From an uncultured Collinsella sp. (lineage in GTDB: Bacteria > Actinomycetota > Coriobacteriia > Coriobacteriales > Coriobacteriaceae): 64,000 bases of DNA. The notes beneath the pieces were generated by a model that worked only from the letters and a program-made list of their open reading frames with translations, did no database searches and was not told the origin of the DNA. Below, piece after piece: positions 25,967-34,042 of the stretch; position 1 is the first letter of the stretch, and the number at the start of each line of letters is the position of its first letter. The DNA is taken from NCBI GenBank assembly GCA_900756765.1, contig CAAELE010000029.1:62001-126000 (forward strand). Direction: 5' to 3'. The position numbers and the translations under genes are program-made.

Positions 25967-26296
25967 CTGTCACCGTCCCATCTCATTTATTCTATGGCCG
26001 AGTTCTGTATACCTTGTGGGATATAGACGTCTCAACCCTTCGTTTCATTGTGGATTAGGCGCCGAGATACAGCATAGCCGTATACCGTTCGCGGTTCTAG
26101 ATGGTAAACCCCCTGTAAACTCTTGACCTGCGGGTTTATATTGGTTTAGAGGGGATGTAACTCCGTGAACGGTCTTTAATCCCGAATAAACTAGGTAAAA
26201 ATTGCATACGGGTGAATGATGGTCTTGTCAACACGAGGCGTGATGTTCGAGCGCCTCATAGTAATAGTCGGCAAGACCGGCGGAAAGGAAATCGAC
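25967..26296. promoter_or_regulatory. aguR / ptcA divergent control region
   Basis: Holds GTGAACGGT at 26165-26173, the variant ACCGTTCGCGG at 26084-26094, and the CGCAGGTCA core on the minus strand at 26122-26144. No terminator or small gene seen. AAAGGA precedes the ptcA ATG. Confidence 0.5.
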
Positions 26297-27370
26297 ATGG
26301 CACTGCCTAAGGATTTCATCGACACCAACGACTTCACCAAAGAGCAGATCCTGGCTATCGAGGATCTTGGCCTGGCAATGAAGAAGGCCATCAAGGTTGA
26401 CGGTTATTATCCGCACCTGCTCCGCAACAAGAGCCTTGGCATGATCTTCCAGCAGGTTTCCACCCGCACCCGTCTTTCCTTCGAGACCGCTATGACCGAC
26501 CTCGGCGGCCATGCTCAGTTCTATGGCCCTGGCACCATCCAGCTCGGCGGTCACGAGTCCCTGGGCGACACCGCTCGCGTTATGGGCTCGCTGCTCGACA
26601 TCATGATGGCTCGCGTTGACCGTCACAAGGACGTCGTCGGCCTCGCCGAGGGCTCCGCTGTGCCCGTCATCAACGGCATGTCCGAGTTCAACCATCCCAC
26701 GCAGGAGATGGGCGACCTCATGACCATGCTCGAGAACCTCCCCGAGGGCAAGAAGATCGAGGACTGCACCCTGGCCTTCATCGGCGACGCCACCCAGGTC
26801 TGCGTCTCCCTCATGTTCATCGCTTCCAAGGTCGGCATGAAGTTTGTCCAGTTTGGACCTAAGGGCCACCAGATCCCCGACGGCGGCCTGCACGTTGGCA
26901 CCGTCGAGGAGCGCGCCGAGTTCGGCAAGCAGATGATGGCCATCGCCGAGGAGAACTGCAAGGTCTCCGGCGGCTCGGTCGTCATCTCCGACGACATCGA
27001 GTGCATCAAGGGCGCCGACTTCATCTACACCGACGTGTGGTATGGCCTGTACGACGAGGAGGTCTCGGGCGAGAACTACATGGACGTGTTCTATCCCAAG
27101 TATCAGGTCACCATGGACATGATGAACTTCGCCGGCGCAGGCTCCAAGTTCATGCACTGCCTGCCGGCCACCCGCAACGAGGAGGTCGTCGACGAGGTCA
27201 TGGACGATCCCGAGCGCTCCCTGTGCTGGGTCGAGGCCGAGAACCGCAAGCACTCCATCCGTGCTCTCCTTGCCGCCCTGGGCAAGCGCACCCCGCTCAA
27301 CGACGAGGGTGTCGAGTACTCCGCCAAGGCTGAGCTCCACGCCGCTCTCGAGGCTCTCGAGCAGCTCTAA
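26297..27370 (+). CDS. ptcA: Putrescine carbamoyltransferase
   Basis: Second enzyme of the agmatine deiminase pathway, splitting N-carbamoylputrescine with phosphate into putrescine and carbamoyl phosphate. 357 residues with the carbamoyl-phosphate motif STRTR at 55-59 ([16 protein letters not shown]), [10 protein letters not shown] near 133, and the amine-side loop [12 protein letters not shown] near 290. The [13 protein letters not shown] start and the [14 protein letters not shown] segment match putrescine rather than ornithine transcarbamylases, as does the neighbouring agmatine deiminase. Start at 26297 with AAAGGA; an upstream in-frame ATG at 26216 is not needed. Confidence 0.9.
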   Translation: MALPKDFIDTNDFTKEQILAIEDLGLAMKKAIKVDGYYPHLLRNKSLGMIFQQVSTRTRLSFETAMTDLGGHAQFYGPGTIQLGGHESLGDTARVMGSLLDIMMARVDRHKDVVGLAEGSAVPVINGMSEFNHPTQEMGDLMTMLENLPEGKKIEDCTLAFIGDATQVCVSLMFIASKVGMKFVQFGPKGHQIPDGGLHVGTVEERAEFGKQMMAIAEENCKVSGGSVVISDDIECIKGADFIYTDVWYGLYDEEVSGENYMDVFYPKYQVTMDMMNFAGAGSKFMHCLPATRNEEVVDEVMDDPERSLCWVEAENRKHSIRALLAALGKRTPLNDEGVEYSAKAELHAALEALEQL

Positions 27371-27503
27371 GCCTCAAGGCTTCTAAAAGCACGTTTGCGG
27401 GCGGCGGATGCTCGTCTCCTGTCGCCCGCTCACCGAGGCCCAAGCAATTGCCTTAATACCTTAGGGCCTCGGATCTGTCCAAGACTGAGCGAAGGAGCTC
27501 ATC

Positions 27504-28943
27504 ATGAGCGACGGAAAGAAAAAGCTTTCCTTCTTGACGGTCATTTCGACCATCATCTGCGTCGTCTTCGTTTGCGAGGCCGCCGCTCCTGCTGCTGCCA
27601 TTGGCAACCAGCAGTTCTTCTGGTGGATCTTCCTGATCCTGACCTTCCTGCTTCCCTACGGCATGGTTGTCGCCGAGCTCGGTACCACCTATGACGGCGA
27701 GGGCGGCATTTACGACTGGGTACGCGATGGCCTGGGCGACAAATGGGGCGCCCGCATCTCGTACTACTACTGGGTCAACTACCCGCTGTGGATCGCCTCG
27801 CTGGCTACCATGTTTCCCGACATTTTTGGCATGGTCTTTGGCGTCGAGTTCAACTTGATCGCCAAGATGGGTATCGATCTTGCCTTTGTGTGGATTGTCT
27901 ACCTTATGGGTCGCTCCAAGGCGGCCGACTCCGAGTGGGTCCTTAACGGTGGCGCCATCATCAAGGTCGCCGTCGCCGTTATCGTCGGCGCTCTGGGCAT
28001 TTGGTATGCCATGGAGAACGGTTTTGCGAACGACATGTCCGCTGCCACCTTCCTGCCCGAGCTCACCAACACCAACGCTCTCGGCTACCTGTCGATCATC
28101 ATCTTTAACTTCATGGGCTTCGAGGTCATCTGCACCATGACCGACGATATGGCCGATCCCGCTCGCGATATCCCCAAGGCCATCATCGTCGGTGGCCTGT
28201 CCATCGCCGTGATCTACCTGTTCGCTGGCTTTGGCATCGGCGCCGCCGTGCCGGCCGACTCCATCGATCCCGACTACGGCATGATCGTCGCAGTCCAGAC
28301 CATGGTGGGCGACTCCATGATCTTTAAGGTCATCTGCATCGCCTTCCTGATCACCCTGTTCGCCAACATGGCCGCTTGGTCCTTCGGCGTTAACTCCGTT
28401 GCTCGCTACGCTGCCGAGCACGGCAACATGCCCAAGGTCTTCGCCTCGATGATCTCGGATGACGACATGCCCAACGGCGCCAACCTGGTCAACGCTGTCG
28501 TTGCCTCCCTGGTGCTGTGCCTGCAGCTCGTTCCCATCGACGCCATCTCCAACGGTGTCTTCTGGATGCTCTTTGGCACCTCTGTCGTCTTCCTGCTGTT
28601 GACCTACATCCCGATGTTCCCGGCGTTCCTCAACCTTCGTAAGAACGACCCCAACCGTGAGCGCATCTTCACGTTCCCGTTTAAGGGCGCCATGATGAAG
28701 GTCATGCTGGCCATCCCCTGCATCGAGCTGGTTCTTGCCATCGTTGCCACGCTGATCCCGTTCTCCGCTGCTGAAATTGGCGACAAGGTCCCGATGATCG
28801 TTATCTTCATCGTGCTCGTGCTCATCGGCGAGGTCGTCCGCGTCGTCAGCGCTAAGGGCCGCGAGACCGAGTACAAGGGTCTGACCCCTGAGCTCGCAGC
28901 CCAGCGTCTCGCTGAGGAGGCCGCCGAGGCCGAGGAGAACTAG
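27504..28943 (+). CDS. aguD: Agmatine:putrescine antiporter, copy 1
   Basis: Inner-membrane APC-superfamily exchanger, 479 residues and about 12 TM helices, importing agmatine in exchange for putrescine. The N-terminal VFVCEAAAPAAAIGNQQFFWW and the LLPYGMVVAELGTTYDGEGGIYDWV segment are of the APC glutamate/polyamine type. AAGGAG precedes the ATG. It sits between ptcA and an agmatine deiminase, the classical AGDI order, and has a strong paralogue at 31017. Substrate assignment is by operon context. Confidence 0.85.
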   Translation: MSDGKKKLSFLTVISTIICVVFVCEAAAPAAAIGNQQFFWWIFLILTFLLPYGMVVAELGTTYDGEGGIYDWVRDGLGDKWGARISYYYWVNYPLWIASLATMFPDIFGMVFGVEFNLIAKMGIDLAFVWIVYLMGRSKAADSEWVLNGGAIIKVAVAVIVGALGIWYAMENGFANDMSAATFLPELTNTNALGYLSIIIFNFMGFEVICTMTDDMADPARDIPKAIIVGGLSIAVIYLFAGFGIGAAVPADSIDPDYGMIVAVQTMVGDSMIFKVICIAFLITLFANMAAWSFGVNSVARYAAEHGNMPKVFASMISDDDMPNGANLVNAVVASLVLCLQLVPIDAISNGVFWMLFGTSVVFLLLTYIPMFPAFLNLRKNDPNRERIFTFPFKGAMMKVMLAIPCIELVLAIVATLIPFSAAEIGDKVPMIVIFIVLVLIGEVVRVVSAKGRETEYKGLTPELAAQRLAEEAAEAEEN

Positions 28944-29311
28944 AGCACCCGGTTCTGGGGCTCCAACCCTCCTCGTGTACCAACGCGCGCTTCGTCGGGC
29001 TTGTCGCTCCCGACTCCGGGCACTCTAGCCTCTTCGGAGGCGTGTCCAAGCGACAGGTTTGCTAACCATTCCCCCGGGGTGGGTGTGAGCGATAGCTCCG
29101 GTAACCACCGCCCACCCCAATCTCTCTTCCGTATCCTTCGTGCGTTTTGTCTCCGCGCACTTGGTTACGTCGTCGCTTGCCGGTGCGACTCCGTGAAAAC
29201 CGGCGCCGGGCGCCCCGACCTTTGCCGGGGAACGGGCGCCTACCATCTCTTGGTTTTAGGCTGCGGGTAACCCGCCCGCAGCAAGCGATCGTTCGATTTG
29301 GAGGAAATCTT
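28944..29311 (+). other. Highly structured intergenic region between aguD and aguA
   Basis: A GC-rich 368-bp gap with many closely packed short stems: GAGC..GCTC starting at the aguD stop (28943-28963), GTCGGG/CCCGAC (28994-29014), GCCTC-TTCG-GAGGC (29028-29041), GGTT/AACC near 29057, GGGGTGGG/CCCACCCC (about 29077-29118), GCCGGT/ACCGGC, and a GGGCGCCCCG-type stem near 29207-29248. No conserved ORF is seen. It may be a leader RNA of aguA or a processing region. It does not match a riboswitch or RNase P consensus that I know. Confidence 0.45.
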
Positions 29312-30517
29312 ATGCGTACGATCACCGAGTCCGAGTCCACCCCCAAGGCCGACGGCTTCTTCATGCCCGCCGAGTTCGCCCCGCAGGATCGCGTGTGGAT
29401 GGGCTGGCCCCACCGCACCGACACCTGGGCCCACGGCGCCAAGCCGGCCCAGAAGCAGTATGCCGCCATCGCCCGCGCCATCTCCGAGTTCACCCCGGTC
29501 TATATGTGCGCCAACCAGGTCGACTACGCCAACTGCAAGGCCGTCTTCGAGAACGACGAGAACGTCACCGTCATCGAGATGACCACCGACGACGCCTGGT
29601 TCCGCGACACTGCCGCCACCTACGTCATCAACGGCAAGGGCGAGAAGCGCGCCAACCACTGGCACTTCAACGCCTACGGCGGCCTCGTCGACGGCCTGTA
29701 CTTCCCGTGGGACAAGGACGAGCAGATCGCCCTCAAGATGGCTGAGCTCTCCGGCTGCCGCCGCTATCGTCCCGACGACATGATCCTCGAGGGCGGCTCC
29801 ATCACCGTCGACGGCGAGGGCACCCTTGTCGTGACCGACCAGTGCCTGCTTTCCCCGGGTCGCACCTGCTCTGCGGTTCTGGAGGAGGAAGAGGATCCCG
29901 AGTCCATCTGGCCCAAGTACCGCAAGAAGTTTGAGCCCTGGAGCGAGGAGCTTCGCGCCTACATGGACGAGCACCTCAAGGATTACCTGGGTGTCGAGAA
30001 GGTCATCTGGGTCAAGGAGGGCATCGACCCCGAGGAGACCAACGGCCACATCGACGACGTCGCCACGTTCATCGCGCCGGGCGTCATGGCCTGCATTTGG
30101 ACCGACGATCCCGAGTATCCGTTCTACGAGCAGTGCCACGCTGCCTACGAGACCCTCTCCAACGCCGTCGACGCCAAGGGCCGCAAGATGAAGGTCTACA
30201 AGCTCTGCATGCCCGTGAACCCGCTGTTCATGGACCAGGCTTCCTGCGACACCATCGACGCCGACGAGAACGCCGAGCCGCGCGTCCCCGACGAGCCGCT
30301 GATCGCCTCCTACATGAACTACCTCGTGACCAACCACGGCGTTATCGTCCCGCAGTACGGCGACGAGAACGACCAGCTGGCCGTCGACACGCTCCAGAAG
30401 ATCTACGACGAGGTCTGGGGCGAGGGTGTCTACAAGTGCGTCGGCGTTCAGTCCGAGCAGGTCGTCTTCGGTGGCGGCAACATCCACTGCATTACTCAGC
30501 AGGAGCCGTCCGCGTAA
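29312..30517 (+). CDS. aguA: Agmatine deiminase, copy 1
   Basis: Converts agmatine to N-carbamoylputrescine and ammonia; guanidine-modifying (PPAD) fold. 401 residues with WMGWPHRTDTW near residue 29, HWHFNAYGGLVDGLYFPWD near 117, ILEGGSITVDGEG near 152, NGHIDDVATFIAPG near 245 and the catalytic Cys393 in GGGNIHCITQQ. Start 29312 follows GGAGGAAATCTT. Compared with copy 2 it carries about 28 extra, mostly acidic and aromatic residues after LLSPGRTC, so it is unusually long for AguA. A terminator follows at 30672. Confidence 0.93.
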   Translation: MRTITESESTPKADGFFMPAEFAPQDRVWMGWPHRTDTWAHGAKPAQKQYAAIARAISEFTPVYMCANQVDYANCKAVFENDENVTVIEMTTDDAWFRDTAATYVINGKGEKRANHWHFNAYGGLVDGLYFPWDKDEQIALKMAELSGCRRYRPDDMILEGGSITVDGEGTLVVTDQCLLSPGRTCSAVLEEEEDPESIWPKYRKKFEPWSEELRAYMDEHLKDYLGVEKVIWVKEGIDPEETNGHIDDVATFIAPGVMACIWTDDPEYPFYEQCHAAYETLSNAVDAKGRKMKVYKLCMPVNPLFMDQASCDTIDADENAEPRVPDEPLIASYMNYLVTNHGVIVPQYGDENDQLAVDTLQKIYDEVWGEGVYKCVGVQSEQVVFGGGNIHCITQQEPSA

Positions 30518-30531
30518 TTGTCTGTCTTCCC

Positions 30532-30614
30532 GAGGCACGGCACCTTCCCGTTCATTCGTCGCTTGCGTACCGAAGTACGCGGCGCTCCTCTTTCACGGGA
30601 ATCTGCCGCACCTC
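30532..30614. repeat. Type B folded repeat, copy 2
   Basis: Stems GAGG/CCTC, GGCA/TGCC and TTCCCGT/ACGGGAA with 2-3 nt internal loops enclose a core at 30552-30594 (TTCGTCGCTTGCGTAC, a short loop, GTACGCG, CGCTCCTCTTTC) matching copy 1 at 8292-8336. It begins 15 bp after the aguA stop. Confidence 0.8.
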
Positions 30615-30671
30615 AGAAACCCAGCCGGTCAAGCGAACAGGGCTACTTGATTGGTCGGTTGGGTTTTCTTT

Positions 30672-30712
30672 GGGCACTCCGTTGCCTCCACATCGGAGTG
30701 CCCTTTTTCTTT
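30672..30712 (+). terminator. Terminator after aguA copy 1
   Basis: GGGCACTCCG / CGGAGTGCCC stem (30672-30681 with 30694-30703) followed by TTTTTCTTT. Confidence 0.9.
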
Positions 30713-30714
30713 GA

Positions 30715-30795
30715 TTGAATACGCGTCTGATCTGGGATTTATTGCGGGTTAGGCCAATTGTTCGCTTGAATTTCCCAGGTCAGACGCGTATTCAA
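30715..30795. repeat. Long inverted repeat before the second antiporter
   Basis: TTGAATACGCGTCTGA (30715-30730) pairs perfectly with 30780-30795, continued by CTGGGA/TCCCAG. The 3' side contains CCCAGGTCAGACG, related to the CGCAGGTCA element. The remainder of the gap to 31016 holds only the antiporter leader; no gene seen. Confidence 0.75.
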
Positions 30796-31016
30796 TTGCT
30801 GATAGTTTCCGGTTGCGAGCGCGACCGTTTTGATCGGAGTATCTATGTACCAGCGTATCGTTGTCTACACGCGCCTGTTCCGCGAGCGTTGGTCCAACAA
30901 TTGCATCCTCTCTTCTCTTTGGGATGGCACCTGCACCGGTGACGCGGCCTGCAACCCTACCTTGGGCTGCGCCTTCGGTACAGATGCCATCCTTTTTGCT
31001 GTAGGGGGAGCGTGCC

Positions 31017-32426
31017 ATGGTAGGTAAAAAGTTCTCCCTGTTCGAGGTCATCCTCTCGGTTATCTGCGTTGTCTTTACCATCGAGGCGGCTGCTCCGGCG
31101 TCTGCCATGGGTAACGTGCAGTTCTTCTGGTGGATCTTCCTCATCATTACGTTTTTGCTTCCCTATGGCCTGGTGGTGGCCGAGCTCGGTACGGCGTTCG
31201 ATTCCGAGGGCGGCCTGTACGATTGGGTTCGCCTGGGCTTGGGCGACCGTTGGGGCGCCCGTTGCTCCTGGTGCTACTGGGTCAACTTTCCGCTGTGGGT
31301 GGCAAGCATCGCTTGCATGTTTCCCAGTGTCATCAATGCGGTATGGGGCATCGAATTTTCGCTCGGGGTCCGAATTGCCATCGAGCTTGCCTTTGTGTGG
31401 GGCGTCACGGTCATGGCAATGCAGCCGGTGGCGGAGGCCGATTGGGTTATGGACGGCGGCGCCGTCATCAAGGTGCTCATTACCGCTGTGGTGGGAATCG
31501 TCGGCATTTGGTTTGCCTGCAATAACGGCTTTGCCAACGACATGTCGCTTAAGACCTTCATTCCAGATCTGGGCGACACCAATTCGTTGACGTACCTATC
31601 GATTATCCTGTTCAACTTTATGGGCTTCGAAGTGGTCGCGACCTTTGCCAGCACGATGAAGAACCCGTCGCGCGATATCCCCAAGGCGGTTATTGCCGGT
31701 GGCGTGGCTATTGCGGCAATCTACATCATTTGCGGCATCGGCATTGGAGCCGCGGTTCCCGCCGAGCAGCTTTCGCTCGATTCGGGCATTGTGGACGCAG
31801 TCGCCGCTATGGTGGGGCGCACCCACCCGCTAACGATGATTGTTGGCGTGGCCTTTTTGGTGACGCTGTTCGCCAACATGATCTGCTGGAGCTTTGGCGT
31901 CAACAACGTGGCGAGCTATGCCGCGCGTCATGGCAATATGCCGCGTCCCTTTGCGCTGGTGTCCAAGATGACCGGCATGCCCAACGGCTCGGCACTCATT
32001 AACGGTTGTTTTGCAAGTATGGTGCTACTGCTCCAGATTCCGCTGGGCGAGGGCTCCGATGTCTTTTGGGTCTTCTTCTCGATGAACGTCGTCTTTCTGC
32101 TCATGAGCTATATCCCGATGTTCCCGGCGTTTTGGCGCCTGCGTAAATACGACGGCCGCCCGCGTGTGTTCCGCGCGCCCTTCGAGGGCAAGGTGCTTGC
32201 GGTAGCGCTTGCGATTCCCGTGGTGGAGCTTGTGCTTTCGATTGTCGCTACGATTGTGCCGCTCAACGGCTCGCCCGCCGAAATGGCAAAGTTGCCCATT
32301 CTCATGGGTGTGGTGATCGGCGTGTTGCTGGGCGAGGTTTCGCGCCTCATATCGCGCCGCGGCCGCAGTGTCGATAATCCCGGCGTTGGTGCAAGGGGGA
32401 CAGGTTTCTTTGCACCAAAACAGTAG
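31017..32426 (+). CDS. Agmatine:putrescine-type antiporter, copy 2
   Basis: APC-superfamily permease of 469 residues, paralogous to the antiporter at 27504 throughout (VFTIEAAAPASAMGNVQFFWW at the N-terminus, FDSEGGLYDWVRLGLGDRWGAR near residue 61). About 12 TM helices in the cytoplasmic membrane. GGGGGAG precedes the ATG. The duplicate may serve a different amine or act under different control. Its last codons run into a hairpin with a GGGGGACAGG loop that includes the stop codon. Confidence 0.82.
   Translation: MVGKKFSLFEVILSVICVVFTIEAAAPASAMGNVQFFWWIFLIITFLLPYGLVVAELGTAFDSEGGLYDWVRLGLGDRWGARCSWCYWVNFPLWVASIACMFPSVINAVWGIEFSLGVRIAIELAFVWGVTVMAMQPVAEADWVMDGGAVIKVLITAVVGIVGIWFACNNGFANDMSLKTFIPDLGDTNSLTYLSIILFNFMGFEVVATFASTMKNPSRDIPKAVIAGGVAIAAIYIICGIGIGAAVPAEQLSLDSGIVDAVAAMVGRTHPLTMIVGVAFLVTLFANMICWSFGVNNVASYAARHGNMPRPFALVSKMTGMPNGSALINGCFASMVLLLQIPLGEGSDVFWVFFSMNVVFLLMSYIPMFPAFWRLRKYDGRPRVFRAPFEGKVLAVALAIPVVELVLSIVATIVPLNGSPAEMAKLPILMGVVIGVLLGEVSRLISRRGRSVDNPGVGARGTGFFAPKQ
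32389..32424 (+). repeat. GGGGGACAGG-loop hairpin spanning the antiporter 3' end
   Basis: GGTGCAA ... TTTGCACC stem with loop GGGGGACAGGTTTC, inside the last codons of the antiporter gene. Same loop family as 16084 and 43359. Confidence 0.65.
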
Positions 32427-32461
32427 CGCCGCGAGCTGCGCGGCGCTTGCTGCATCTTGGA

Positions 32462-32653
32462 TTACTGTTCGCGGTGCTCGGGATCAGAAGCGAGCTTAGG
32501 CGCAAAGTAGGGGACGTGGCCCAGGTAAGGGCAACCGTCGTTGCGCTCATCAACGATGCAAGGAACGTCATCGTAGGTCATGGTCGAACCGATCTCGGCG
32601 ATGGCCTTGGCGGCGGGCGCGACAATAATCTTGAGCGGTGCAATCGGCGCCAT
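32462..32653 (-). CDS. Small conserved-looking hypothetical protein
   Basis: 63 residues, start ATG at 32653 with a strong AAAGGAG six bases upstream. Sequence begins MAPIAPLKIIVAPAAKAIAE and has two Cys (in DVPCIVDE and DGCPYLGH) and a Tyr/Pro-rich centre. I do not recognise the family. It lies antisense to the surrounding genes, just before the divergent LuxR gene. The ribosome site and GC-rich codon usage support a real gene. Confidence 0.6.
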   Translation of the reverse strand: MAPIAPLKIIVAPAAKAIAEIGSTMTYDDVPCIVDERNDGCPYLGHVPYFAPKLASDPEHREQ

Positions 32654-32742
32654 GGCATCTCCTTTCGATCTTGGTATTCGTTCGATGTCTTACCAAAACT
32701 GTAATGCGGAATCAAGCTGGTTGTGCGCGGAATGAGGGTAGT

Positions 32743-33735
32743 ATGAGCTTCGCATTCTTTATCTACACGATTCTTGTCATGGGCGTTGGATTGGTGACGG
32801 CATCAACTGCACTCGTAATATGGCTCATGACTCGTCGACGCGATTGTTTGGTGGCGGCCGCGGGCTTCCTTCTCTATATCTTCGATATGTCGGTGATCTT
32901 CTTTGATGAGTACAACCGGCTCAAATATGACTATGTGGTGACGTTTGATGAGCCGCTTCAACATCCGTTACTGCGCTGCGCGCTGGGCGTGGCGATTCTT
33001 GCGTGCGTATGGCTTTGGGTAACGTTTCGCTTACACGATGAGGTGACCGTTAAGCGCGTTGCCGCATATGTCGTACCGATCGCCGTGCTTCAGCTTGCTC
33101 TGGTGCCTCGTACTGGCTTTGCGGGCCAGGTTCAGCAATATCTTTTTTGGCTTTCGCGCGATTTGGGAATGGCATTCTGCTTGGTATATGCTTACGCCCG
33201 CTATCGCAAGACGGAGAATAGGGCTGAGCGGCTCGATCTTGAGCGCTCTCGGACGTTCTTTCGCATAGCCTGCGTGCTTACCGTGATGGTGGTTATCGAG
33301 GATACCTATATGATCCTATTCTGCGCGCCTGACGTTGACAACGTGATGGTGAGCGCCTTTTTATGGTATCTGGGCGAGCGGAATATCTCAGAGAATTTAT
33401 TGTTTGTTGCTGCAGCCGTTCAGCTATTTAAACAGTTCAGCCATATCTTACGTGTGTTCTCGCGTCACCCTCGTGCCGATGAAGAGGTAGCGACAGAGCG
33501 CCGTGATGCACGGGAGGACCTTGTCTCGCGTGTTGCGATTTTCTCGGACGAGCATGGGCTTTCAAAGCGCGAACAGGAAGTGCTTACACTCGTATTGCGT
33601 GGACTCGATGTCCAAAATATTGCTAATGAACTTGTGATTAGCCCAGGTACCGTCAAGGCTCACCTGCATCGCATCTATGTAAAGAGCGAAGTCAAGGCGC
33701 GCGACGACTTGATTGAGACATTCTGGCGCTCGTAA
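32743..33735 (+). CDS. Membrane-bound LuxR-family regulator, copy 2
   Basis: 330-residue protein with the same plan as the AguR-like protein at 25001: about seven TM helices in the first 230 residues, then a C-terminal LuxR HTH (LSKREQEVLTLVLRGLDVQNIANELVISPGTVKAHLHRIYVK). LGERNISEN near residue 212 corresponds to LSERNFSEN in the first copy, confirming common ancestry. Start 32743 follows GAGGGTAGT. Likely senses a small molecule in or across the membrane and controls neighbouring amine or amidohydrolase genes; ligand unknown. Confidence 0.8.
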   Translation: MSFAFFIYTILVMGVGLVTASTALVIWLMTRRRDCLVAAAGFLLYIFDMSVIFFDEYNRLKYDYVVTFDEPLQHPLLRCALGVAILACVWLWVTFRLHDEVTVKRVAAYVVPIAVLQLALVPRTGFAGQVQQYLFWLSRDLGMAFCLVYAYARYRKTENRAERLDLERSRTFFRIACVLTVMVVIEDTYMILFCAPDVDNVMVSAFLWYLGERNISENLLFVAAAVQLFKQFSHILRVFSRHPRADEEVATERRDAREDLVSRVAIFSDEHGLSKREQEVLTLVLRGLDVQNIANELVISPGTVKAHLHRIYVKSEVKARDDLIETFWRS

Positions 33736-34042
33736 GGCTGGGGTGGATCGGCTGACGGCATATCGCAGACCACTCGGCGTAAAGAAGCGACAATAAACTT
33801 AGACAATAAAATACCTGGTCAGACGTGTAAACCTGCTTAACCCGTCCGTTCGCCCGCTTCCATCTTGGCAGCTTGTGCAGGAGGTGCGTCAATGGGTGTT
33901 GACACGGGGAGTAGGGCGCTGGACAGACGCCCGACCGCTCGTAGGCACGTGTCATGCAGGGAGCAACAAATGCTCCCTCACCGATTGGGCGCGCCGTATC
34001 GTGGCGTTCATCCATTGTCCTGTAACGTCTGAGGAGGCTCAT
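33736..34042 (+). promoter_or_regulatory. Structured leader before the amidohydrolase
   Basis: Holds CAATAAAATACCTGGTCAG at 33804-33822 (related to the CGCAGGTCA core). A potential multi-stem RNA follows: TGACACG (33900-33906) pairs with CGTGTCA (33948-33954) around GGGCG/CGCCC, then hairpin GGGAGCA-ACAAA-TGCTCCC at 33959-33977. AGGAGG precedes the ATG. No known riboswitch class matched. Confidence 0.4.

Noticed and set aside
28944..29311. RNase P RNA or cobalamin riboswitch
   Set aside because: Length and structure invited the idea, but neither strand has the GAGGAAAGTCCGGGC core of RNase P, and the cobalamin B12-box is absent despite a GCCGGTGCGA segment.
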